From NCBI GenBank assembly GCA_031835245.1, contig JAVKOQ010000015.1, forward strand, positions 274,001-338,000: a DNA stretch of 64,000 nt, in the 5' to 3' direction. Of this stretch, positions 1-9,811 are shown in pieces; positions within the stretch are counted from its first letter, which is position 1; each line of letters starts with the position of its first letter. This DNA comes from Balamuthia mandrillaris. Its lineage: Eukaryota; Discosea; Longamoebia; Balamuthiidae. Made by a program: the position numbers and the translations under genes. The notes beneath the pieces were generated by a model that did no database searches, had not been told where the DNA came from, and was given only the letters and a program-made list of their open reading frames with translations.

Positions 1-908
1 TCAGCGACATCGCTGGGTGTTCCCTGTAGGCCGAGAATCTCTGGGTCAGCACCATTATGCAACAGAGTATCCACCAACTTTAGGTTGCCAGCTCTAGCCA
101 CCAAGTGTAAACATGTCTCTTGTTCTCTGTTATTATTTATTGTTATGGTAAATAACAGAGAGAGAGAGAGAATTCTCGCACACAAAACAAAAGGGGGGAG
201 CACAAGCACAAGCACAAGGCTAAAGTAAACCAAAAGAAGAGATAGAAAGCAAGCGTACGCATTCAAAGCATCGATATCAGCCTTCTGGTCGATAAGGAAT
301 AGCATCAGCTCTCCGTTTCCTTTCCTCGCGGCAACGTGCAACGGCGTCTCCTTCTTGTCGTTCACCGCATTGACGTCCGCTCCCCTCGCTATCATCTCCA
401 AAATGCATTCATAAAAGGGAGAGTTTCTCCCCTCTTTCTCCATCTCGTCTGCCGTTTCTTTCTCCCCTCCTTCGCCATGCCTTCCTCCCGCGCTGCACTG
501 AGCAAACAAGTGCAGCGGCGTGTTCTTGTGTCGATCCGTTTTGCTGACGTCCGCCCCATTCTCCAACAGGAAAGAGATGAGGCGGAAGCGCTCCTCGCTC
601 TCCCTCTCGTCCTGTTCTTTGGAGGAGTGGTCGGCTGCTTCGTCTTGGTCGTCGGGAGAGCAGGCCACGTGCAGCGGGGTTTGGTCCAGCCTGTCCTCGG
701 CGTTGACGTTGGCCTGGGTGGGGTACTTCTGGAGGAGGAAGCGGGCCAGGTCGAGGTTGCGCGTCTGGGCGGCGATGTGGAGGAAGGTGCGGCCCTGCTG
801 GTCGCGGGCGTTGACGCTCTCCCCCTCTTTCCTCAGCAGCTTGGCGAGCTGCTTGAAGGCGCCCTTGTGGGCCAGCGTGTGCAGCGCCGAGGGGTTCGTC
901 TCTGCCAT
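1..908 (-). CDS. Ankyrin-repeat protein, 3' end beyond window
   Basis: Exons read on the minus strand are 908-259 and 126-1, and the gene continues off the left edge. The start ATG at 908 opens MAETNPSALHTLAHKGAF. The intron 258-127 is GT-AG and rejoins in phase as ...DALN-A-EQETCLHLVARAG. At least five ankyrin-type units are visible, each with the TPLH or TFLH turn: near residues 43 (GRTFLHIAAQ), 77 (DQTPLHVACS), 130 (KNTPLHLFAQ) and 185 (KETPLHVAARKG), plus a further unit after the intron (ETCLHLVARAG). An acidic insert rich in Glu/Asp/Ser separates units two and three. Ankyrin repeats bind proteins, but nothing here identifies the partner. No other domain is visible in the part seen, so the specific role is unknown. 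Confidence 0.85.
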   Translation of the reverse strand, partial: MAETNPSALHTLAHKGAFKQLAKLLRKEGESVNARDQQGRTFLHIAAQTRNLDLARFLLQKYPTQANVNAEDRLDQTPLHVACSPDDQDEAADHSSKEQDERESEERFRLISFLLENGADVSKTDRHKNTPLHLFAQCSAGGRHGEGGEKETADEMEKEGRNSPFYECILEMIARGADVNAVNDKKETPLHVAARKGNGELMLFLIDQKADIDALNAYACFLSLLLVYFSLVLVLVLPPFVLCARILSLSLLFTITINNNREQETCLHLVARAGNLKLVDTLLHNGADPEILGLQGTPSDVA

Positions 909-1527
909 TTGTTTTTTTTTTTTTTTTTGTGTTTCTTTCCTCCCCCCACCCCCCCAAAAAGTAACTCCTCTTTCCCTTGTTTCTTTCGCTCTTTTCTTTC
1001 TTTGCTACTTACTTTTTTTTTTCGAGCAACAAGCACAAAGTAACCGCGCACTTGTTTCAAAGGAACCTCAATGAAGAACCAACCAACCAAAAAAACTGGC
1101 GAGCGGTGGTAAAGAGGGAGAAAAAAAGAGAGAGAGAGAGAGAGAAGGGGGAACAACCAACGACCGACGTTTAGCTCTGTTGGTGTACCGGCATCCACAC
1201 ACTTGGTTTGGGGTGGTTCAGCTCTGTGGGCCGCAAGCGGGATTGCGTGATCTTCTGCAATCGTTCTTTCCCGCCAATCGCCAGGCGGGAAATGGTCCGT
1301 CGGAAAATTTCGGCATCAAAATGACGTGTCCAGCTGTTGTTATCTTCCCGAAGATCAGATCATCGTGGCGGACCTTCGGAGTTTTGAACACGTCAGCAGT
1401 GAACGGAAGGGAAGGCAGCGCGTATCCCTCCCACTTTTCTATCCGTCCCCCTCATCTCGAAAAAAACAGAGAAGTGTCCCTGGGTTAACCTGTGCCGGCT
1501 TACAGAACCACCTCCGAGTGTATCACC
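909..1527. other. Intergenic, divergent promoter region
   Basis: This gap lies between the divergently transcribed ankyrin and ribosomal eS21 genes. It holds T- and A-rich tracts near 910-925 and 945-960, a short GA run at 1131-1144, and the E2F-like inverted repeat listed separately. I see no further coding exon. Confidence 0.6.
1267..1292. promoter_or_regulatory. Perfect inverted E2F-type site
   Basis: TTTCCCGCC is followed after 8 bp by its exact reverse complement GGCGGGAAA, about 236 bp upstream of the eS21 ATG. TTTCCCGC is the classical E2F/DP binding core. The arms are seen directly; binding is inferred. Confidence 0.5.
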
Positions 1528-1841
1528 ATGCAGAACGACGAAGGAGTGAACGTTGACCTTTACATCCCCCGCAAGTGGTACGTTTCTTTCAAACGTGACA
1601 AATCAATCTGAATTGTTTTGGGGTGGAACTGACTCTTTTCAGCTCCGCCACACACCGTTTGATCACTGCCAAGGATCATGCCAGTGTACAAATCTCCGTC
1701 GGTAAAGTAGACCAAGATGGCAAGCTCACTGGTGAAGTTGAGACCTTTGCTCTGTGTGGATACATTCGCGCCATGGGGGAGGCTGACTCCGCCATGAACA
1801 GACTGGCAAGAGCTAACGGCTACCTTTCCAGGGTGGAATAA
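1528..1841 (+). CDS. RPS21: 40S ribosomal protein eS21
   Basis: Exons are 1528-1577 and 1643-1841, giving 82 residues, the usual eS21 length. The start reads [17 protein letters not shown], close to the family MQN...VDLY.PRKC signature. The intron splits the Cys codon (TG|C). After it come [16 protein letters not shown], then [18 protein letters not shown], matching the conserved body. The protein sits on the small ribosomal subunit near the mRNA exit side (family knowledge). The intron a few codons after the start is typical of ribosomal protein genes. No anomaly seen. Confidence 0.96.
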
Positions 1842-2133
1842 ACAACTGAGCACGACACAAATAAAACAGGTTAACCAAAACTGATCTTTTTGCTCCACAT
1901 TTCTTTCTGTCTTTCCTTTCTCAAATGTTTGGCTCCTGGTTCTATCCTCCTTTTCTCCTCTCTTCACCACGTCCATCCGCCCTTCATCTTCTTTCTACTT
2001 TCTTCTTTCACCTTTCCCACCCTTTCATCTTTTCATGCGTTGGGGAAAAAAGGGGCAAAGGTTTATTACAAAATTTACTCTATTCTCGTTTTTTGTACTT
2101 GCTCAGAAACAAAAATGTCTCATCCATTCAGCA

Positions 2134-5100
2134 CTAATAACTCTTCTCTTGCAACAACCCGTTCTCTTTCTGTGGCGGTGATTGTTGCTGAATGCCTTGC
2201 AACTGGTCAATAAGCTGCATCGTTTGCTTCAACTGTTTCTGCACGTTCGCGAGCTGTTCTCGTCGCACTACCTCACTTGCATCCATCTCCCGGTTCCTCT
2301 GCCAATATTGCCACTGCAATTCCACAAACTCTGACCAGCTCCTTCCTTCGTTCTCTTTTCCTCCTTTTTCTTCTCCCGCCACTAAACTCAACAACGAGTG
2401 TGTGAATGCCACTCGCTCTTGAAGTTGCCCATTGAGTCGATGGCTCTCTGAAAGAGCGCTTTCCAATGTGGCCAACCGCGATGACTGAGAGAAAAACATC
2501 GGAAGAAGCAAGCATAGAACGGAACCCCAAAGCACCAACAGTAAAACATGGCTGATCGTGACGCCGTTGAGGATAGACAACCGTTTGTCCAGCAAGGCTG
2601 AGGATGCAAGGGGAAGAGGCGTGGATGCTGTTGTAGAAGAAGGAATAGAAGGGAGAAGAGAAGAAGAAGAAGGAGGAAGGGCCATAGAATTGGGCGCTGC
2701 TGCTGCAGGGGCTGTAGCTGAAGCCAAAAAAGATGCTGTTGTATCTTTCTCTTTCTCCTTCTCTTTCGCTTTTGTTGCAGTCGTTTTTCTATCAGCAGAC
2801 TTTCTAACCGTTCCTTTGCCCTTCTTCGTAGACTTCTTTCTCGATGCTGTTTTTAGCTTTGAGGAAGAAGAAGCTTTTGAGGTATTAGCTGGCCTACTTT
2901 GTCGCTCCGCTGCTTCCTGTTGCTGCCTGGCAGCAGCAAGTTTGCGCGCTCTCTCCATCCATTCGGGAAAGAACGTCCGCATGCCCTCCAACGAGAACTT
3001 CTCGATCATGCTCTTCATCCAAAAGGACTTGGTGAAGACGACGCGGATGCGAATATTGACGTGGGTGGAGGCATCGTTCTCTCCCGTTGGGGTGAGATGC
3101 CATACCGCCTCCAGGTGGAAAGAATCACCATAGGGTGCATCTTTGGAGACGTTAAGTGTCTCCACGTGCAGGTTTCTTAGCACAAATAAATAAAAAATAA
3201 AAACAAAACAAAAAAGAAAAAACAAAAGTCAGCAGTGCTATGTTTAGTTTTACAAAGAAAGAGAAAGGAAAAGAAGAAACCGTTTGTTTTCGAAGCGTAT
3301 GCGTTGGGTTTGTTCTACGCGAGTACTCTTTGGGCCTGTGCAACAAAAAAAGTGGTGGTTAGATAAGCGAACGAGAGAAAAGAGAACGAGAGAAGCAGAG
3401 AAGAGAGCACCAACCAACAGGAAAGTTCATGGGAACTCGGAAGGTCATCAAACGAGAGGCACAACAACTAGCGCTGTCCTTGGCCCATGGCGTGGTTGTA
3501 AACTCTGTGTACTGCAAACTGCTATAGTGGTCCTCCCAAAAGGAAGTGCCCTCATCGCTCAAAAAGTACTCGTAAAACTTGGAGACAGGAATAGGCAACA
3601 CTTGATTCACTATTTCTTGACCATTGGTTCCTCCAGTGAAGTGGGTGCACTCAGGACCAAGAGGAACATCAATGGGCTTTGCTTCTTGCGGCTGCTCTCC
3701 GGGTTCTACCTCTGCTTCTTCTTCGTCTTCCTCGTCCTCCGAGTCTACCTCATCTTCTTCGTCTTCTTCTCCGCTTCCTCCCACTATGTCTGTTAAGTTA
3801 TCATATAGTTAGAATGTACAGATAAATAAGGAGCCAAACCAAAAACAAAACAAAAAAAAAACCAAAAAAAAAAAAAAAAAAGAGTGAAAGGGAGATAACC
3901 ATCTTCCATCGCAAATTGGCCTTCAGCAGATATTTTTCTTTTAGGAACCTTTGTCGCCCTTTTCGACCTGCTCTTCTTTGACTTTCTTCTAGGATAGGGC
4001 TTCACCCGTTTCATAGGTAATTGATCCGACCTTGCTCCCACATTCGGGCTTGCAACGCTAGAAGCCTGAACCGTCAACACATCGTTCGCAGAGGACTCCA
4101 CCATCTCCCTACGCGTGGGGCTCATCCTTCGCTCATCGGGAGGAGAGATGGAAGTCTCCGATGGCACATTGGATGCAGCCTCCTCATAGTCGGAGGGAGA
4201 GGGAGAAAGAGGATGATCCACCAGGTCTTCGCTCTTCCAATTTCTGGTGGGAGAGAGAGACTTTGCAGCGGAAGGAGGTGAGCCGCGTTGTTGTTGTTGT
4301 TGTTCTAGAGTCGAAGAGGCAGCTTGGACAGCAATCGGAGAGGAAGTTGATCGATGCAACTCGCGTTCTTTTTTCGATGCAGCAGTTGTAGGAACAGCGG
4401 AGGAGGAAGAGGAAGAAGGGGCAGCAGCAGAAGTCCAATCCTCTCCTACATACTCTCCGATCGTTTCCATGACTTTGTTCAGTGGCCAAGGTGCGGATTG
4501 CCGAAAACTAGCACGGCTCAGGTAGCTTTCGCTCTTGACCTTGTTGAGAGCGGGAGATTTTGTTGGTGTGGTAGTTTGTTGCTGTGCTTCTTGCGGAACG
4601 GCAAACATCACCTTTTTTTCAGAGGCGTCCTTGTGATCAGTGGAGGAGCGAGTCAAGCGAGAGCTGCTCGGAGGCGAAGGGGATTTCTCCACAGACCCAG
4701 ATCGTTGTCTTGTAAGTGTTTGTTTTAATGCGCTAAATTTTGACTTTCTATCTGTCCTGCTTTCTTCTTCTTCTTCTCCTTGTCCTCCTTGTTCTCGTTG
4801 CACCCCTTTTTCGTTACCATCCTCCTTCTCGTCTTCTTTGTCGTCATTTTCTCCCTCTTCCTCTTCTTCTTCGTCAGTAGCAGATGAAGAAAAAGAGGAG
4901 GCATCTTCATCGTCCGTGTTGTCCGTAGTTTCGCTTCCGTCTTTGTAGCTCTGATCTTCGTCGGAACCAGGCAAGTGCTCTTGCTCCGTTTGCTCTTTAG
5001 AAAAGGTAGTCAAGGGCTGACGCTTTGCACCCTCCCAAAGCGCAGTGATGAGATTGTAGGCTTGATCGCGGTGAAGGAAGGAAGCGAAGAGGGCTTTTTG

Positions 5101-6440
5101 CGATTTGGTAACAAACTCGATGGCGTTGGGAAATACAAGAGCAGTGTTACGCTTTGATATTTTAAGCACTTGGTCGAAAGGGAGTATTATCTGCATGTTT
5201 TGTATTTGTAAGTGAAGGAGAGAAGAGATATAGGAAACGAGAGAAAGGGGACGGGAGAATGAGAAAGAGAAAGAAAGTGAAATATGTGGCATCCATGGAT
5301 AAATCTCATTCCACAAGGAGTGTTGGCTTTTTCTCGAGCCAGCAAAAGAGATAAGTTGTTTCGTCATGATGCACAAAGAATTTTTCAAAAAAAAAATTGC
5401 TATGCTTTTGTTGTTATATGGCCGGTGCAAACCACAAAAGCACATAGTTTCGCTTTCACGGGTTCGTGAGGCCAAAGAGAGAATAGAAAGAAAAGGGACG
5501 ACGAGAGAGAGCAAGAGCAAGAGCAAGAGCAAGAGCAAGAGCAAGAGCAAGAGCAAGAGCAAGAGCAAGAGCAAGAGCAAGAGCAAGAGCAAGAGCAAGA
5601 GCAAGAGCAGAGAGGAGGTGGAGGAGAGAAAGCGAGAAAGCGAGAAAGCGAGAAGAGCAGCGAAAGAAAGAAGTGGAAGGAGGTGAAAGAAGAGGAAGGA
5701 AAGGGATAACATACCCTGGTCTTTTTAAATATCTGAGAATGAAAGCATGCAAAGTTTTTTGAAACATACATTCTGCCATGGTACAGCATGCCCTCTTTGT
5801 TGTATGCGCAAGAGTAATCTATATTTCGACCGTAAACGTGAGAGTCAGCAAATAAGATGGAGAAAAGAGTGAAGATCAAGCAGCAGAGAACAGGAGAGGA
5901 GAATCAAAAAGAGTGAAGCAAAGAGAAAGTAGGAGAGAACGTGAGAGAGAACGAAAGAGAGAGACCATTCAGAAGGGATTCCGTAGCAGGAACATCAAAA
6001 AGCAACAGAAACTCGTCCTGTTTCTTCGAAGTGGTCACTACGCCATTGCCCTCTTCCTCATCTTCAATAGAGTCCGAAGACGGATCCTTTCCCTGCAGTA
6101 CTTGTTCTGGTTGTTGTTGCTGATCTCCCCCTCCTCCAGCAGATGGCAAAGAAGGAGAAGAAGAAGAAGGAGATGGAGATGAAGAAGAAGAGGAGGAAGA
6201 AGAAGAGCGAGAAGGAGGAGAAGCTTCAGCGCTGTTGTTGTGGCCTTTGCTTGACGAAGGAAAAAGAAGAGCAGCAGCTGCGTCTACGCTGTGGTTGCTG
6301 TTTGTCTGTAGCTCATCGTCATCCTTGGCTGCTTCCTCTTCCTCTTCCCGATGCGAGGAAGAAGGAGGAGGAGATACCGCACCAAGAGGGTCGCGCGAGA
6401 GACGAACAGAAGAAGAAGGCTGTTGTGTTTCACTGGCCAT
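2134..6440 (-). CDS. GRAM-VASt membrane protein (Aster/Lam-like lipid transfer protein)
   Basis: Minus-strand exons are 6440-5966, 5818-5715, 5190-3900, 3789-3415, 3335-3281 and 3175-2134; the model closes in frame at 1113 aa. A low-complexity Ser/Glu N-terminus is followed by a GRAM domain from about residue 155 (NDYSCAYNKEGMLYHGRMYV ... ILPFDQVLKISKRNTALVFP). A 350-residue acidic/Ser linker leads to a VASt (StART-like) domain from about 640: CTHFTGGTNGQEIVNQVLP, RLMTFRVPMNFPVG, PKSTRVEQTQRIRF, DAPYGDSFHLEAVW. A Lys-rich stretch precedes one transmembrane helix (ISHVLLLVLWGSVLCLLLP) and a C-terminal coiled coil. GRAMD1/Aster and yeast Lam/Ltc proteins with this order move sterol at ER-membrane contacts (family knowledge); sterol specificity here is inferred. 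The tiny 55-nt exon 3335-3281 carries the VASt core and confirms the splicing. Confidence 0.85.
5513..5608. repeat. Hexanucleotide microsatellite (GAGCAA)n
   Basis: About sixteen tandem copies of GAGCAA lie within the intron 5714-5191 of the GRAM-VASt gene. On the sense strand of that gene the unit is TTGCTC, so the tract is pyrimidine-rich in the transcript. It reads as an artificial Ser/Lys or Ala/Leu repeat in other frames. Confidence 0.9.
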
Positions 6441-7094
6441 GTGGGTAGACCTCCAAAAAAAAGTAAAAGCAAAGAAAAGAGAGAAGAAAAAAAGAGTCGC
6501 TGGCAGTGATCTACACAGTGGTGGAGGGAGGAAGGGGGAGGGGTATTAAAAATATTACAAGTGGAGGGAGGAAAAGTATGAAAAAAAAAAAGAGAGAGAG
6601 AGAGAGAGAAAGAAGAGGAAGAGAAAGGGAAAAAAAAAGCAAAGAGGGGGGTGGTTGTCGGTCGACCGTTCGATGAAATGAACTAAACGAGTATTAAAAA
6701 AAATATGTATAACAAAAAGGTGTTTCTGAAGAAGAGAAGAGGCTTATTTTTTTGGGTGCTGCTCACCGCTTTTCTGCTTCAGTGGTGGGAGATCTCCAAT
6801 AAAACTCCTTTTGGTGCGCTGCTGGATAAGAGAGAGAGAGAGGAGAGATCTTCGTGGTTTTGTAGAATGACAGAAAAGAAATGGTAAGGGCCAAAAGGGC
6901 AGCAAACCAAGTCCTTGCGCTTTCCTGCTGCATTACGCAGGGGAAACTGGTGTCGACACGGACCGCTACCACAACGAACCATTTCGCGTCGGTCATGGAG
7001 AAGAGATTCTTTGCAGCGGCCCTTTTCGTGTCGTCTTGATTTATTTAGCTACTTTCGTGACGTCACGAAAGGGTGAAGCTGGAAAAAAAAAACA
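6441..7094. other. Divergent promoter region with two palindromes
   Basis: This gap separates the GRAM-VASt gene from the PET117-like gene. It holds A-rich and GA runs near 6580-6640, a GTCGAC at 6661, the 10-bp palindrome GTGTCGACAC at 6950-6959 and the 20-bp palindrome at 7052-7071. No supported exon was found. Confidence 0.6.
7052..7071. promoter_or_regulatory. 20-bp perfect palindrome centred on TGACGTCA
   Basis: CTTTCGTGACGTCACGAAAG is its own reverse complement and contains the CRE/bZIP core TGACGTCA at 7058-7065. It lies 24 bp upstream of the PET117-like ATG. A regulatory role is inferred from the motif and position. Confidence 0.55.
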
Positions 7095-7358
7095 ATGAAA
7101 CAAAAGATGACCAAAGAGCCACAACTACAACAACAACGGCGGTATCGTTTAGGGCCCTGGGTTGCTGTGGGGGCGTTGGTTTTCACGCTGAGCACCATCT
7201 ACGGGATCCATTGGTGGGAGGGCGTGTTGATCGAACGGAGACAGCGAGGGGTGAGGGAGTACCTGCGGCAGCGGAGCGAGCAGAAAAAAGCAAACCACAG
7301 CCACCTGCCATCTGCTGCAGATAATGGCGAAAGCGCAGCGGACAACTTAAAAGAGTGA
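7095..7358 (+). CDS. Small single-TM protein, PET117-like
   Basis: A single-exon 87-residue protein. An N-terminal basic segment precedes one hydrophobic helix (GPWVAVGALVFTLSTIYGIH), followed by a charged tail with ERRQRGVREYLRQRSEQKK. PET117, a cytochrome c oxidase assembly factor of the mitochondrial inner membrane, has the same size and plan: a short N-terminal helix ending ..GVH followed by (R/E)-rich ..GV..D..R (family knowledge). The match is short, so the name is tentative. A second in-frame ATG at 7107 is an alternative start. The palindromic CRE-like element just upstream suggests a compact promoter. Confidence 0.5.
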   Translation: MKQKMTKEPQLQQQRRYRLGPWVAVGALVFTLSTIYGIHWWEGVLIERRQRGVREYLRQRSEQKKANHSHLPSAADNGESAADNLKE

Positions 7359-7440
7359 TTTACATACAAAAAAGAAAGAAAAGGATTCAAAATCGTGAAA
7401 ACAATAAAATCTTAACATCAACGTTTTCATATTCTTTTCT

Positions 7441-7656
7441 TCATTGTTGTCTTTTTTGCTCCAACCAATCTAAACCTTCATGCAGCCCTTCTCCTTGAAC
7501 AGCACATGAAGTTTGGATAAGGTAGCAGTTGGGTATGGACTGCAACTCCAACTTTTTGGCTATTTCTGCTACCTGTGCGCTCATGGCGAAAGGCATGTCT
7601 TGCTTGTTGGCCAACATGAGAAGAAGAGTGTCCCGCAGCTCTGCGGCCTGGAAGAT
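7441..7656 (-). pseudogene. Arf-family GTPase, C-terminal exon only
   Basis: A 71-residue stretch matches the last third of Arf GTPases: [20 protein letters not shown] (the NKQD guanine-binding motif), [11 protein letters not shown], then [18 protein letters not shown] (the TCA..G.GL.EGLDWL end). It begins exactly at a 3' splice site (ttgctgcag at 7665-7657) and ends with TGA at 7441. No upstream exons with the P-loop, switch I or switch II were found on this strand in the next 4 kb, which is occupied by tRNA-Glu and decayed mobile elements. It is therefore probably a truncated gene remnant. A complete gene with a distant 5' part displaced by the insertion, or alternative exons I missed, cannot be excluded. 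The coding part seen is intact. Confidence 0.7.
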
Positions 7657-7722
7657 CTGCAGCAAGGGAGAACGCTATATCAATCTGGGTTTTATAACAC
7701 GAAGGAACTTTTCCCAACAGCT

Positions 7723-7794
7723 TCCCTTGTGGTGTAGTCGGTAACACTTGTGGTTTTCACCCACACACCCCGGGTTCGATTCCCGGCAAGGGAG
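7723..7794 (+). tRNA. tRNA-Glu (anticodon UUC)
   Basis: The 72-nt sequence folds as a cloverleaf. The acceptor TCCCTTG pairs with CAAGGGA, followed by discriminator G. The D arm is TGGTGTAGTCGGTAACAC. The anticodon stem TGTGG/CCACA encloses loop TTTTCAC, with TTC at 34-36. The T arm is CCGGG TTCGATT CCCGG. It has no intron and is followed at once by a T-run (7795-7804) usable as a Pol III terminator. It sits at the left edge of the mobile-element island and antiparallel to the Arf fragment. Confidence 0.95.
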
Positions 7795-7959
7795 TTATTT
7801 TTTTGCAATGGTACCCATCATTTCTTTGGAAATATTATTCAAAATAGAAAACAAGTAGGAAAAAAAAAACATATCAAGGGTCCAAGCAGCTTGCCACAAT
7901 CTTTTTTTTTTAACCTTGCACTTTCATGTTTTTCCATACAAATGCATTAATACAGAGAT

Positions 7960-8069
7960 CAAGAAGGACCTCTGTCATTGCTTTAAAGTATACTAAGGAA
8001 AAGGAAAAAAGAGAGAAGAGGGCACAAACATGAGGAGTCTTAAGATAAGTGTTGATTACTTTACTAACA
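7960..8069. repeat. Partial copy of the TGTTGGT...ACCAACA repeat family
   Basis: This stretch aligns with the right half of the copy at 10741-10975: a CATTGCTTTAAAGTATACTAAG block against TGTTGCTTCAAAGTACACCAAG, then ACATGAGGAGTCTTAAGATA against ACATGAGGAGTCTTGAGATA, ending in CTAACA. The left half is not recognisable. It is in the same orientation as the 10741 copy. Confidence 0.6.
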
Positions 8070-9049
8070 AGAGGAAACACAAGAAATAGATGGAAAAGAA
8101 TATAAAGTGAAGGTCATCAAGAATGTAAGAAATGAAGTGGAGTACTTTGTTAAATAGAAAAGATACACTCTACAGCACAACTATTGGATGAAAGAATAAA
8201 ATTTGAATTGTGATAACCTTTTGATAGAGTTTTTGAGGCAACAACAAAACAGCAACAACAAGAAAAGCAAACATGCAAAGGGCAAGGAGAAAGAAGTTGA
8301 TTAAAACATAATGTGACTGAAGAAGAAGTGAGAGTGGAGAAGATCCATAAGAACCCTTAACATCAAGCATTAAGTGTCTTGAAAGTAAAGAAGGACATCA
8401 CATGGCATGATCTCAGTCTGCTCAATATGGATGATTTCAGCTAGCCAATCAATGGAATCTCTAAGTATTGTGTTACTCAAGGAGTTGGAAAAACAAGAAA
8501 AAAGGAGAGAATAATAGAATTAAAGAGAAAAGCTGTATACATGAAACAAGTTTTTTTAATAAGAGCAAATCAACCACTTATATAGCAAACAACAACAGAA
8601 GTTCAATGGGCTCAAGTGTTACTATGTAGCCAGGAAGAGAAATGAAGAACATTAACATCTACTGGAACAGCAACAACAAACAGCAGTTGCGGATCTGGAG
8701 TATGCTGCACATGAACAAGACCTAGAGCCTGAGTTGGAAAAGAAACAGACGCCTTCCATGGAGGTTCCATCTAGTCCTGCTGAGCCGCCATCTCCTTGCC
8801 ACTCTCAAGCCAATCACAAGGCCTTCTCAGACAATGAGCAGGCCTGCTTTGCAATGCAACAAGCTCAATGCTTGACTAGCACAGAGGATGCACCAAAACT
8901 TACAAAGTGGTCCTTACTTGTCATGGCATTGCTGTTTATCAACCTTCTATAGACACCATCTATCAAGCTACTATAGAGAGTGGGATCTGACTATACTACG
9001 ATTCGTCTGTTGGTAGAGTCCAAAGACCTCTAGGTAGGAATTGGTTGTT

Positions 9050-9425
9050 GGCAACTGCCAACATAACCAACTCTTTCTTCGTTTCTTTTCTCTTTTCTGT
9101 CGACAATCTCACGTCAGCTATCATCGATCTTTTATGTCGACACCGAGCCATTCCGAAGATCTTTCTCCTGCCTTCCCTGGAACTTTCCCGAGCCTAGAAC
9201 TTAAGAACAAAGAAACCAAGAAGTCACTCTCCAACCCCGAGCCCCTTTCCTTCCTTGGTTGCCTTCTCAACTATAAATACTTTTCCCACAACCAAGAACA
9301 CACGAACGAAAAAACGAAGAAACAACACACTCACAAACACACTTGTTTTTCTTCCTCTCATTAAATATGTTTGGCTCCCGTCTTTCTCTTGGTTCCTGTC
9401 TTAGTTCTATGCTCAGGTTCTAACA
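9050..9425 (+). repeat. LTR-like stretch (fossil, limits uncertain)
   Basis: It opens with the hairpin TGTTGGCAACTGCCAACA followed by TAACCAACTCT, close to the left end of the copy at 59629. It carries a CTATAAATA promoter-like box near 9270 and could end at TAACA near 9425. This layout suits a terminal repeat of a retrotransposon of the Ty1/copia type, but no internal genes were recognised, so family and limits remain open. It looks old and incomplete. Confidence 0.35.
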
Positions 9426-9811
9426 GCTTTAGTGAAGAATGGTTGGAGTCTATGATATATAATGGAGCTTGATGCTTGGGTCGCCCACAACCTCTTGAAG
9501 TCTGTGATGAAGATGAACTTTCATCATCATGTTGAGAAGTTTTGTATTCACAGAGGTTACTTCTCTTATATTGCTTTTCCTGACTTTGCTTTGTATGATC
9601 TTCTTCAGCATTTCATCTTTTTCTTCATTTTTGTTTACTTCATTATCCTCCCCCTCTTCATCATTCCCTTTCTTTGCCTGATTATCTTCTAGGTCTTCCT
9701 CTTTTTCCTGATTTTCTTCCTCTTCTTTTTTGTCTTCTTTTTCTTTTTTCACTTACTTAGCTTTCTTTGGATGTGATGTTGTGTGTTTTACTTTGAAGAG
9801 GTAGTTGTTGA

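Noticed and set aside
5366-5879. Open frames of poly Ser-Lys, Ala-Leu and Ser-Cys around 5.5 kb
   Set aside because: They are translations of the (GAGCAA)n microsatellite inside an intron of the GRAM-VASt gene.
8734-8952. 72-codon plus-strand frame in the island
   Set aside because: Ordinary composition but no recognisable family, no splice context and old repeat DNA on both sides; kept only as part of the island description.
9450-9752. 100-codon minus-strand frame rich in Lys and Glu
   Set aside because: It arises from a TTC/CTT-rich stretch in the mobile-element island and shows no conserved motif or promoter context.
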